This document shows, piece by piece, positions 1-6,355 of a stretch of DNA of 11,010 nucleotides (position 1 is its first letter; every line of letters starts with the position of its first letter). The stretch spans positions 1 through 11,010 of the forward strand of contig CAJWGC010000027.1 in the NCBI GenBank assembly GCA_913031525.1, written 5' to 3'. The translations under genes were made by a program, and so were the position numbers. The notes under the pieces are model-generated. The model worked only from the letters and a program-made list of their open reading frames with translations, did no database searches and was not told the origin of the DNA. Source of the stretch: an uncultured Acidimicrobiia bacterium. Lineage in GTDB: Bacteria; Actinomycetota; Acidimicrobiia; Spongiisociales; UBA5794.

Positions 1-95
1 CGCGCCGCTGCTCCGCACCATGTTCGTCGGCACCGCGGTCGCGCTCACCGCCGTCACCGTCCTCTCCGTCCCCGAGATCGCGACCGCGATCGCCA
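1..95. other. High-GC block with abrupt compositional boundary at the left edge
   Basis: About 74% G+C by hand count, against about 50-56% immediately to the right. Every base at positions 1, 4, 7 and so on to 94 is G or C. The first exception is T97, after which A/T is common at these positions. They are the wobble bases both of the minus-strand PBP2 frame and of the plus-strand frame starting at base 2. Composition therefore cannot say which strand is coding. The plus frame gives a hydrophobic stretch around MFVGTAVALTAVTVLSV, resembling a membrane segment of a high-GC organism. Assembly chimera, recombination joint, or a genuinely GC-rich gene tail are all possible. Confidence 0.5.
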
Positions 96-1920
96 CTGTG
101 GGCTGTTCTGCCGGGGCAAATCCAATGAACCACACGTCGTTGATGTCGTCTCGACCGGTCTCGGCCGTTCCCGTCTTGCCTCCCACCTTGTCCCTGTTCT
201 CGCCGAAATCATCAAAAGCCTTAAAGGCAGTACCGCGCCGGTTATTCACCACCTGTTGAAGATCCCTCCGAAGCGAGATCAACGTCGTATCGTCAATATC
301 TACCGTCCTGAGCAACTGAGATCCAGCTGAGAACAGGACTTCCCCCACCGTGGACACCACTTCTTGCACAACGTGTGGTTTCCAGAGATAACCACCGTTG
401 ACCATCGCTGCATACGAATTCGCAAGCTGAAGAGGCGTCGCTAGAACCGAACCCTGACCAACCGCGGCCTGGAGTAAGTCGCCGCCGAACCAAGGACTAG
501 CAATGCCAGGTTCAAGTCGACTGGGATCGAGCCGAGCCGGCGATTTTTCTGCCCAGTACTCGAAAAGTGCCCGATCAGGCACGATGCCAAACTTTTCGAA
601 CGGTAAATCAATGGAGGTGGGAACACCGAAACCTAGGGCGCGAGCCCAGTCCTGAATCATGCTCTCGCCCGGTTTTCCTTTGTTCTGCTGCCAAATCGTC
701 CAAGCCAACTCCCAAAAATAGACGTTGCAAGAACGAATAAAAGCCATGTGAATGTCTTGCTCACCGTCGTCGCGAGTCGTCCAGTTATTCCAAACAAGCT
801 GGCTCTTGTCCAAGAATGGCTTCTGCAGGGTGCGACTACATAAGATCGGCTCTTCGAGAGAGGCAGCACCTTCTGGCCAAATGTTCTCCTGCATAGCAGT
901 CACATATGTCACAGCTTTAAAGGTCGAAGCAGGAGCGTATTCGCCACGAACGGCAAAGTTGTCCAAGACACCTTCGGGCAACGCGTCGAGTTCAGCTTGA
1001 GAGACACCGCCGATAAACATATTTGGGTCGTAAGTTGGAACGGAAGCCATAGCAAGGACTTCTCCGTTCGTCACGTCTAATACCACTCCGACAGCACGTA
1101 CTGGACAAAACGGATCCTCGTCAAGATCGGGGACACAATCTGAATTGTGTTCGGCTCTGGCTAGCTTTAATCCGGCGCTCAAAGAATCCTCCAGTATCTC
1201 CTGGAGATCAACATCTATCGTGAGCGTGACCGAAGCCCCCGCGGTCGGGCTTTGTTGCGCCATAAACGAAAGTACATTGCGCTGGGCGTCTACTCGATAC
1301 TTGATCAGCCCGGGATTTCCGGCAAGCAGATTGTTGTACTGCTTCTCTATGCCGGAGCGACCGATAAGACCGCTAAGACTGGCCCCTTCCTCTATATCAG
1401 ATTGCGTCGGCTTACCGATGTAGCCGACGATATCAGCAGCTAGATTATTGAACGGATAGATACGGAAAGGCTGCGCCTCAACAGACACACCGAAGAATTC
1501 CTCTGAATGCTCCACAAGATAACGAGCTTGATCATTCGTCAACTCATCGATCACTGGAAAGCGATCACCTCGAAGACGAGCCTTATCGACAGCAAATTCT
1601 ATGAGTGTTGGGTCGTAGCCGGAGAATGCCGACAATCTGGCAACCAATTCCTCTTCTCCCTCGAGAGTGACCACCCTCCCATCTACAACAGCTGCCAAGA
1701 CGGGACGAGTGCCAGCAAGCAATTCTCCATTGCGATCTCTGATCTCACCTCTCGGTGCAGGTGTAGAAGCAAAATCGATCTGATTACGCTCAGCTGCTAC
1801 TGCAGACTGCGCGCTCTCAGTGACTTGGATCTGCCACAATCGAAGTGCGAGAAGAGCGAACAAGCCAAGACAGACAACACCGACGACGCCGATCCGCCAA
1901 CCTGTGGTCACGACCGCCAT
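1..1920 (-). CDS. mrdA: Penicillin-binding protein 2, class B transpeptidase for cell elongation (3' end outside window)
   Basis: Cross-links peptidoglycan stems on the outer face of the membrane as part of the elongation (rod) complex with MreBCD and RodA. I read 640 codons without a stop, running off the left edge. An N-terminal membrane anchor spans about residues 9-28. The class B dimerisation-domain motif RGEIRDRNG is at 57-65. The transpeptidase has all three active-site motifs: S332-TF-K335 (nucleophile and base), S397-C-N399, and K582-TGT. The start is the ATG at 1920, which overlaps the end of mreD by 13 bases and implies translational coupling; the Shine-Dalgarno signal there is weak. 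RodA would be expected next. Oddity: after about residue 609 (bases 1-95) the G+C content jumps and the Gly-rich stretch and AAP motif expected at a PBP2 C-terminus are missing, so the last ~30 residues may not belong to this gene. The family call itself is secure. Confidence 0.93.
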   Translation of the reverse strand, partial: MAVVTTGWRIGVVGVVCLGLFALLALRLWQIQVTESAQSAVAAERNQIDFASTPAPRGEIRDRNGELLAGTRPVLAAVVDGRVVTLEGEEELVARLSAFSGYDPTLIEFAVDKARLRGDRFPVIDELTNDQARYLVEHSEEFFGVSVEAQPFRIYPFNNLAADIVGYIGKPTQSDIEEGASLSGLIGRSGIEKQYNNLLAGNPGLIKYRVDAQRNVLSFMAQQSPTAGASVTLTIDVDLQEILEDSLSAGLKLARAEHNSDCVPDLDEDPFCPVRAVGVVLDVTNGEVLAMASVPTYDPNMFIGGVSQAELDALPEGVLDNFAVRGEYAPASTFKAVTYVTAMQENIWPEGAASLEEPILCSRTLQKPFLDKSQLVWNNWTTRDDGEQDIHMAFIRSCNVYFWELAWTIWQQNKGKPGESMIQDWARALGFGVPTSIDLPFEKFGIVPDRALFEYWAEKSPARLDPSRLEPGIASPWFGGDLLQAAVGQGSVLATPLQLANSYAAMVNGGYLWKPHVVQEVVSTVGEVLFSAGSQLLRTVDIDDTTLISLRRDLQQVVNNRRGTAFKAFDDFGENRDKVGGKTGTAETGRDDINDVWFIGFAPAEQPTVAIAVAISGTERTVTAVSATAVPTNMVRSSGA

Positions 1921-2420
1921 ATCGAATCTCGTTGCCGTTTGATAAGGCGCGCCGTCGCGGGAAATATTCCTGCAGCGAGTATCAGAGAGTAGAGAGCCGG
2001 AAGCAGCATAAGGCCGACAACATCAGAATCGGTCAGTGTCCGCTGACCAAAGAGGGTACCGATAATTGAAAAAACGACGTTTCCCAAAAAAGCAAGAGCG
2101 AAGATACCCACAGATACCCAGTAGATGCCGCGGTCAAAGTAACGACTGAAACGAATCGTGAGATATGCGACGGTGACAATCGAAATAGCCCAAAGACCTA
2201 GAGGGGAAGCACCAAGCAAATCCATCAACATTCCCCCGGTAAAGGCGACAAGAAGAGTTGGTTCGGGTTCCAGATGCCGAGCTACCGCTATAACGACAAC
2301 AGTCACAAGCGCCGGTGAAGCTCCTAGAGGTTGAACCCGGCCTTCGCCAAAAAGCGTGGTCTGGATAACCACGGCCACGATCACAAGAAAGAGAGCGATC
2401 GGAAGCGCACTTGGCCTCAT
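1908..2420 (-). CDS. mreD: Rod shape-determining membrane protein MreD
   Basis: Integral membrane component of the elongation complex, thought to link MreC and MreB to PBP2 and RodA. It is 170 residues, normal for the family, with about six hydrophobic segments (roughly 5-22, 34-48, 55-68, 75-90, 98-121 and 134-153) and a basic C-terminal tail. The stretch MDLLGASPLGLWAI at 66-79 matches the usual MreD pattern of an aspartate followed by a small-residue and SPLG segment. The ATG overlaps the mreC stop as ATGA, and a strong AAGGAG sits 8 bases upstream inside mreC, so start and coupling are well supported. Its own stop lies inside the mrdA start region (13-base overlap). Primary sequence in this family is poorly conserved, so the call rests on topology, this motif and position between mreC and mrdA. 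Confidence 0.93.
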   Translation of the reverse strand: MRPSALPIALFLVIVAVVIQTTLFGEGRVQPLGASPALVTVVVIAVARHLEPEPTLLVAFTGGMLMDLLGASPLGLWAISIVTVAYLTIRFSRYFDRGIYWVSVGIFALAFLGNVVFSIIGTLFGQRTLTDSDVVGLMLLPALYSLILAAGIFPATARLIKRQRDSIWRS

Positions 2421-3289
2421 CCGCGATCTCCTTCGATCGTTTCGAGATCGTCACTTCCATCCGGTGAAGACGCTAGCGGAGACCAGCCGACCAGGACCTT
2501 CACGAAATCAAGTTGAGAAGTCGCAATCTCGGGTTTCACTTCCGTTACGAGAGAGAAGCCGACCACAGATTCGGCCGCTTTGAGCACTGTTCCGATACGA
2601 ATATCGGGAGGAAACCGGCTGCCTTCAGTCACAATTAGATCTCCTTCGCTAGCCCCTTCAACAGCACTAAACATCTCGAGTTTCAAAGGGCCATCTCCCT
2701 GACCGGAAATCCAACCGGTTTCGTTAGTCACCATGTTCCTAACTACCACCCCGAGTCGAGGATCAGTGATAAGCCTCACCCGCGCCCAAGATTTCCCTAC
2801 ATCGTCAACGCGACCCACAAGACCCCGATCGTCAATGACCGGATGACCTATAACAACTCCGTGCTGTTTTCCTCTGTCAATGAAACGCACGTGGTCAAAG
2901 TCGTTAGAACCATTCGAAAAAATCCGGGCCGTGATAGCCGACACCTCTCCTGGAGGCTCCAGACCATTTATTTTCTCCAACTCTTCGAGGCGCCGCTGCA
3001 GCTCTTGTGCATCACGAATTAGCGGTTCGAGATCTTCCACCCTGCGCTGGAGGCGATCGTTCTCATCTCGCAAGTTCGCGATATCAACAACGCCGTCAAA
3101 AAACCCTACGACGGGTCGAGTCACAGAGCTCGCCATTCTCTGGAAAGGAGCGAAGAGAGCCTGAGTTCCGTCGCGCATGACCGACCCGATACCGGATCCC
3201 CCAGCTCGGACGTCAAAGGTGGCGAGGAAAAACGAAACGGCCACTAGAGCTACAAAAAGAGCTAAAACTCGATCAAAGCGCTGGAACAT
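2417..3289 (-). CDS. mreC: Rod shape-determining protein MreC
   Basis: Bitopic scaffold of the elongation machinery; the extracytoplasmic part binds and activates PBP2. It is 290 residues, with one N-terminal membrane helix at about 7-25, a charged heptad-rich coiled coil at about 68-109 (LRDENDRLQRRVEDLE), and a beta-rich core at about 116-268. The core contains the characteristic DRGKQHGVVIGHPVIDDRGL segment (138-157), GRV shortly after, and the SEGDLIVTEGSRFPPDIRIG segment (214-233). A short acidic tail (DGSDDLETIEGD) follows the core. The start is the ATG 33 bases after mreB, with GGAG about 10 bases upstream. That GGAG directly abuts the 3' arm of a GC-rich hairpin, which may set mreC output relative to mreB. 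The end overlaps mreD by 4 bases. Confidence 0.96.
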   Translation of the reverse strand: MFQRFDRVLALFVALVAVSFFLATFDVRAGGSGIGSVMRDGTQALFAPFQRMASSVTRPVVGFFDGVVDIANLRDENDRLQRRVEDLEPLIRDAQELQRRLEELEKINGLEPPGEVSAITARIFSNGSNDFDHVRFIDRGKQHGVVIGHPVIDDRGLVGRVDDVGKSWARVRLITDPRLGVVVRNMVTNETGWISGQGDGPLKLEMFSAVEGASEGDLIVTEGSRFPPDIRIGTVLKAAESVVGFSLVTEVKPEIATSQLDFVKVLVGWSPLASSPDGSDDLETIEGDRG

Positions 3290-3302
3290 CTGTAATCAGC
3301 TC

Positions 3303-3318
3303 CGCCGCTGAAGCGGCG
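3303..3318 (-). promoter_or_regulatory. GC-rich intercistronic hairpin between mreB and mreC, next to the mreC ribosome-binding site
   Basis: Read in the direction of transcription this is CGCCGC-TTCA-GCGGCG: a perfect six-pair G/C stem with a four-base loop. It starts 4 bases after the mreB stop, and its 3' arm runs straight into GAG, forming the GGAG that precedes mreC by about 10 bases. No T-run follows, so it is not a standard intrinsic terminator. It may stabilise the mreB 3' end or reduce access to the mreC start. The structure is seen in the sequence; the role is inferred. Confidence 0.55.
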
Positions 3319-3322
3319 AACC

Positions 3323-4357
3323 TCAGCCGCGACCGCTAGAGGAGAGCACGCTGTGCAGCACTTCGAACTCCTCTAGGCAGGCACCTGAACCGATCACTAC
3401 CGATTGCAGAGGACGATCAACGCTGATAATTGGCATGCCGGTCTCGTTGGCAAGGCGAACATCAAAACCACGTAGCAACGCCCCTCCCCCGGTAGCAACG
3501 ATTCCGCGCTCCATTATGTCAGCTGCCAGCTCTGGGGGTGTCTTGTCTAATGTGTACTTGACTGCGTCCATGACAGCTTGAACAGGCTCCTCGATAGCTT
3601 CGCGCACTTCGGGACTCGACAAGACGATCGTCTTGGGAAGGCCTGTCACAAGATCCCTTCCACGAACTTCAGCAGCAGGTTCTTCGGCGTATGGCCATGC
3701 GGAGCCAATAGCCATCTTCACTTGCTCAGCAGTGCGCTCCCCGAGCATGAGGCTGTACTCCTTCTTCACCCAAGAAATAATGGCTTCATCGAGTTCGTCT
3801 CCGCCGATACGGATGCTCTTGGAGACCACGATCCCCCCGAGAGATATGACAGCAACCTCCGTTGTGCCTCCCCCGATGTCGATCACCATAGAACCAGAAG
3901 GTTCATGAACGGGCAGACCTACCCCAATAGCGGCAGCCATCGGCTCCTCAATCGTGTAAGCACGACGAGCACCAGCGTGATAAGCAGCTTCTTCGACTGC
4001 TCTACGTTCGACTGCAGTAATCCCAGAGGGAACGCAGATCACAATGCGGGGTCGAGCAGCGAGACGCCGGTTGTGGACCTTATCGATAAAATAACGGAGC
4101 ATCTTCTCTGTGATTTCAAAATCTGCAATCACACCGTTGCGGAGCGGCCGAATCGCCTGAATGTAAGAAGGTGTACGCCCGATCATACGCTTGGCTTCCA
4201 TTCCTACTTCAAGAGGTCGATTATCACGGGTATTGATCGCGACAACCGAGGGTTCGTTAAGCACTATTCCTTGGCCTCGCACGAACACGAGAGTGTTGGC
4301 AGTACCGAGATCGATCGCCATGTCACGCCCGGCCACTGAGAAGAGACTGTTCAACAT
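3323..4357 (-). CDS. mreB: Rod shape-determining protein MreB, actin-like ATPase
   Basis: Forms membrane-associated ATP-dependent filaments that direct lateral wall synthesis by the MreCD-PBP2-RodA machine. It is 344 residues, the usual length. The actin/Hsp70-fold nucleotide motifs are in order: phosphate-1 loop DLGTANT at 16-22, phosphate-2 loop DIGGGTTEV at 160-168, and adenosine motif ATGGGALLRG at 288-297. Other family blocks are GIVLNEPSVVAI (30-41), IRPLRNGVIADFE (69-81), VPSGITAVERRAV (109-121) and EEPMAAAIG (137-145). A short hydrophobic N-terminal stretch (MLNSLFSV) precedes DLGTANT. The ATG at 4357 has a GCGGAA purine patch about 7 bases upstream and fits the family N-terminus. It lies 70 bases after ndk and 33 before mreC. 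The serine-rich end (SVLSSSGRG) is not something I recognise as conserved. Confidence 0.98.
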   Translation of the reverse strand: MLNSLFSVAGRDMAIDLGTANTLVFVRGQGIVLNEPSVVAINTRDNRPLEVGMEAKRMIGRTPSYIQAIRPLRNGVIADFEITEKMLRYFIDKVHNRRLAARPRIVICVPSGITAVERRAVEEAAYHAGARRAYTIEEPMAAAIGVGLPVHEPSGSMVIDIGGGTTEVAVISLGGIVVSKSIRIGGDELDEAIISWVKKEYSLMLGERTAEQVKMAIGSAWPYAEEPAAEVRGRDLVTGLPKTIVLSSPEVREAIEEPVQAVMDAVKYTLDKTPPELAADIMERGIVATGGGALLRGFDVRLANETGMPIISVDRPLQSVVIGSGACLEEFEVLHSVLSSSGRG

Positions 4358-4390
4358 AAAGTATTCCGCCCGTCTCTGATCAGGATGCAG

Positions 4391-4405
4391 TGTAGGCCTT
4401 CTACA
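4391..4405 (-). other. Small inverted repeat in the ndk-mreB spacer
   Basis: TGTAG-GCCTT-CTACA, a five-pair stem with a five-base loop, in the 70-base spacer between ndk and mreB. A perfect 8-base palindrome TGAGCTCA lies beside it at 4410-4417, just after the ndk stop. Neither is followed by a T-run in the direction of transcription. They could mark a weak terminator, an mRNA processing site or a protein-binding site ahead of the mre genes, or be chance. I found no convincing promoter hexamers in this spacer. Confidence 0.3.
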
Positions 4406-4427
4406 ATTTTGAGCTCAGAAAATAATT

Positions 4428-4838
4428 TCACGAGAAATAAATCCTGAGTTCACGATCGGCGCTCTCTGCAGAATCCGAACCGTGAACAACATTTTCAGTT
4501 ATCGCTAATCCATAATCACCGCGAATTGTCCCAGGAGGAGCATCAGCCGGATCCGTAGGTCCCATTAACGATCTGCATGACATAATCACTCCATCCCCCG
4601 ACCATTGCATCGCGACAACCGGGCCCCTGGTAATGAACTTGCGAAGATCTGGATAGAAAGGCTTGTCAACATGCTCGGCGTAATGACGGTCAGCTAGCTG
4701 ACCGTCAATACGAAGCATCCGAATCTTTTCAAGACGGAAACCTGCTCGTTCTAGCCGACTTATGACTTCACCGACTAGCCCGCGTTCTACTCCGTCCGGC
4801 TTGACCATGATGAACGTGCGTTCAAAGGATATAAGCAA
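4428..4838 (-). CDS. ndk: Nucleoside diphosphate kinase
   Basis: Transfers the gamma phosphate of ATP to nucleoside diphosphates through a phosphohistidine, balancing cytosolic NTP pools. It is 136 residues, the family norm. The N-terminal ERTFIMVKPDGVERG block is at 6-20. The nucleotide-binding stretch SLMGPTDPADAPPGTIRGDY is at 90-109, and the active-site segment NVVHGSDSAESA at 116-127 places the phosphorylated histidine at H119. All expected residues are present. The start needs care: there is no ATG before residue 11, which is too late. The TTG at 4838 is called, but a purine-rich AGGGGG lies directly against it with no spacer; an ATA codon at the third position would have ideal spacing. 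Ndk follows folC by 179 bases and precedes mreB by 70, so it may have its own promoter. Confidence 0.95.
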   Translation of the reverse strand: MLISFERTFIMVKPDGVERGLVGEVISRLERAGFRLEKIRMLRIDGQLADRHYAEHVDKPFYPDLRKFITRGPVVAMQWSGDGVIMSCRSLMGPTDPADAPPGTIRGDYGLAITENVVHGSDSAESADRELRIYFS

Positions 4839-4856
4839 CCCCCTGGCGAACGCAGA

Positions 4857-4886
4857 ATAGTAGCGTTTTTCGCGACTCCAGGACCA
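4857..4886 (-). promoter_or_regulatory. Weak promoter candidate for ndk
   Basis: A TACTAT at 4857-4862 (four of six to the sigma-70 -10 consensus, with the key TA...T) lies 18 bases downstream of TGGTCC at 4881-4886, a poor -35. Transcription would start just before the AGGGGG/TTG start region of ndk. A small inverted repeat (AGGAC-CAGTC-GTCCT, 4880-4894) overlaps the -35. The evidence is only sequence resemblance plus position at the end of a 179-base spacer. Confidence 0.2.
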
Positions 4887-4986
4887 GTCGTCCTCGTTTT
4901 ACCAACTTATAAAAGAACAAATAAACCTTGCCTGAAGATGCCTGTGCGATACCAGATAACGAATATCAAATTCAGCGAGTTCCATG

Positions 4987-5001
4987 CGAAACGAAGTTTC
5001 G
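4987..5001 (-). other. Hairpin downstream of folC, possible weak terminator or processing site
   Basis: In the sense direction CGAAAC-TTC-GTTTCG: six pairs around a three-base loop, or a shorter stem with a TTCG loop. It begins 16 bases after the folC stop. An imperfect TGAAG-T-CTTCA repeat lies between them. There is no T-run after the hairpin, so efficient intrinsic termination is not supported. Confidence 0.35.
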
Positions 5002-5017
5002 AATTGAAGACTTCATT

Positions 5018-6346
5018 TCAGATTGTGGGATTCAACCTTGCTATAGCCTCTCCGGCCACGTAGAGCGACCCTGCCACTACGATCGCTCCTTCCTCGTCCA
5101 CCGTGTGGAAGGATTCGGTGATAGCCCGTGCCACAGGCACGACCGTCTGGATCGGAACATCAGCGCCGAAAACCTCAGCAGCTACGGCCGCAATAACTTC
5201 AGCCGGAATAGCAGCATCATCTGTAGGTGTTGTCGCTATCACTTCGCTAACAAGCCCGACCATAGGCTCGAGAAGATCGGCAACATCTCGCTCTCCGCGA
5301 ACACCGATAACCAACGTCCAAAGCACAGGAGGAAATTCACCTACAAGCGCAGCAGCAAGTCCTTCCATACCCTCGACATTATGAGCTCCGTCGACAATCA
5401 GGAGTGGATTCCTATTCATCACCTGGATCCGACCCGGAGCCGTAAGAGACGCGGCTCCTGCGCTGACAGACTCCGGATCTAACGCTCTATCAAACAACAT
5501 TTCGCAACTAGCGAGTGCCGTTAAAAAATGATCCACTTGGTGCCTTCCGTGTAGTGGAATAAAGACTTCGGCGTACTCTCCATAGACCCCGCAATAGTCG
5601 GCCTGCCAACCTCCTACGGCTTGGGAAACTGATTCCGGTCTGAAATCCTCTCCGAATCGAACCCACCTCGAATCGATCTCGGCGACCCGCGCCGTCATCG
5701 CTCCGTCAGCGGATGAAGGCAACGGACCGCTGACGAGCGTGCCCTTCTCTTTAAGAATGCCTGCTTTCTCGGTCGCAATCTCAAAAATCGTCTCACCAAG
5801 ATATTCAGTGTGATCAAATGAGATGCCAGTGATAACCGAAACATCAGCATCAACAACGTTGGTCGCATCGAGACGACCGCCAAGACCGACCTCCACCACC
5901 GCAACCTCGACTCCGGTTGAGGCAAATGCCTGCAAAGCGATGGCAACGGTGAGCTCGAAGAAGGTAACGCGCTCACCCGATTGCGCCTCATAGATATCGA
6001 CAAAAGGGGCCACATCTGCGACCGCCTCAACAAATTCCTCAGCGGTGAGGGCGGCTCCCGTTATCGAGAATCGCTCCTCAATCGCGATCAGGTGAGGAGA
6101 TGTAAACGTGCCTACTCGAAGACCATGGGATTCAAGCAATGCCGCAACCATACGCGTTACGGTTGTCTTTCCGTTAGTCCCAGCAATATGAATGACGCGA
6201 TAACTGTGATGCGGATTAGCCATTAGATCCAATAACGCTTCAATCCGCTCTAAACCAGGCTTAATTCCTTGTCCGATTCGAGTATCGAGGAAGGCAATCG
6301 CCTCTTCGTAGGTCGAGATGCCTCGGGATAACGCCATCGGACTCAT
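5018..6346 (-). CDS. folC: Folylpolyglutamate synthase / dihydrofolate synthase
   Basis: ATP-dependent Mur-ligase-family enzyme that adds glutamate to dihydropteroate and/or folates, making and retaining cytosolic folate cofactors. It is 442 residues. The motifs run in order: GIKPGLERIEALL (27-39), P-loop GTNGKTT (56-62), FTSPHL (81-86), EVGLGGRLDATN (152-163), SFDHTEYLG (176-184), EKAGI (193-197), PGRIQV (304-309) and DGAHN (319-323). The P-loop has TT where many FolC proteins have GS after the lysine, resembling MurE, but FTSPHL and GLGGRLDATN identify FolC. The ATG at 6346 is 9 bases after the valS stop and has only a weak Shine-Dalgarno, consistent with coupling to valS; a second ATG three codons in is possible. 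Single versus dual substrate activity cannot be decided from sequence. Confidence 0.95.
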   Translation of the reverse strand: MSPMALSRGISTYEEAIAFLDTRIGQGIKPGLERIEALLDLMANPHHSYRVIHIAGTNGKTTVTRMVAALLESHGLRVGTFTSPHLIAIEERFSITGAALTAEEFVEAVADVAPFVDIYEAQSGERVTFFELTVAIALQAFASTGVEVAVVEVGLGGRLDATNVVDADVSVITGISFDHTEYLGETIFEIATEKAGILKEKGTLVSGPLPSSADGAMTARVAEIDSRWVRFGEDFRPESVSQAVGGWQADYCGVYGEYAEVFIPLHGRHQVDHFLTALASCEMLFDRALDPESVSAGAASLTAPGRIQVMNRNPLLIVDGAHNVEGMEGLAAALVGEFPPVLWTLVIGVRGERDVADLLEPMVGLVSEVIATTPTDDAAIPAEVIAAVAAEVFGADVPIQTVVPVARAITESFHTVDEEGAIVVAGSLYVAGEAIARLNPTI

Positions 6347-6355
6347 GCTATTTCG

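Noticed and set aside
20..259. Plus-strand 79-codon frame at the left edge as a gene
   Set aside because: Only its first ~25 codons look coding-like (G/C wobble, hydrophobic). From about base 97 on it is the shadow of the PBP2 KTGT region. Reported as a compositional block instead.
1507..1992. Plus-strand open frame of 161 codons opposite the mrdA 5' region
   Set aside because: It is antisense to the PBP2 N-terminal and dimerisation region, which reads continuously and carries the family motif RGEIRDRNG.
3578..4339. Plus-strand open frame of 253 codons opposite mreB
   Set aside because: It lies wholly antisense to an unmistakable mreB. Its translation is rich in His, Ser, Arg and Asn with no recognisable domain, as expected from the complement of a conserved gene.
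4928..5482. Plus-strand open frame of 184 codons starting in the folC-ndk spacer
   Set aside because: Most of it is antisense to the folC 3' half. The composition is Cys/His/Arg/Ser-rich shadow sequence.
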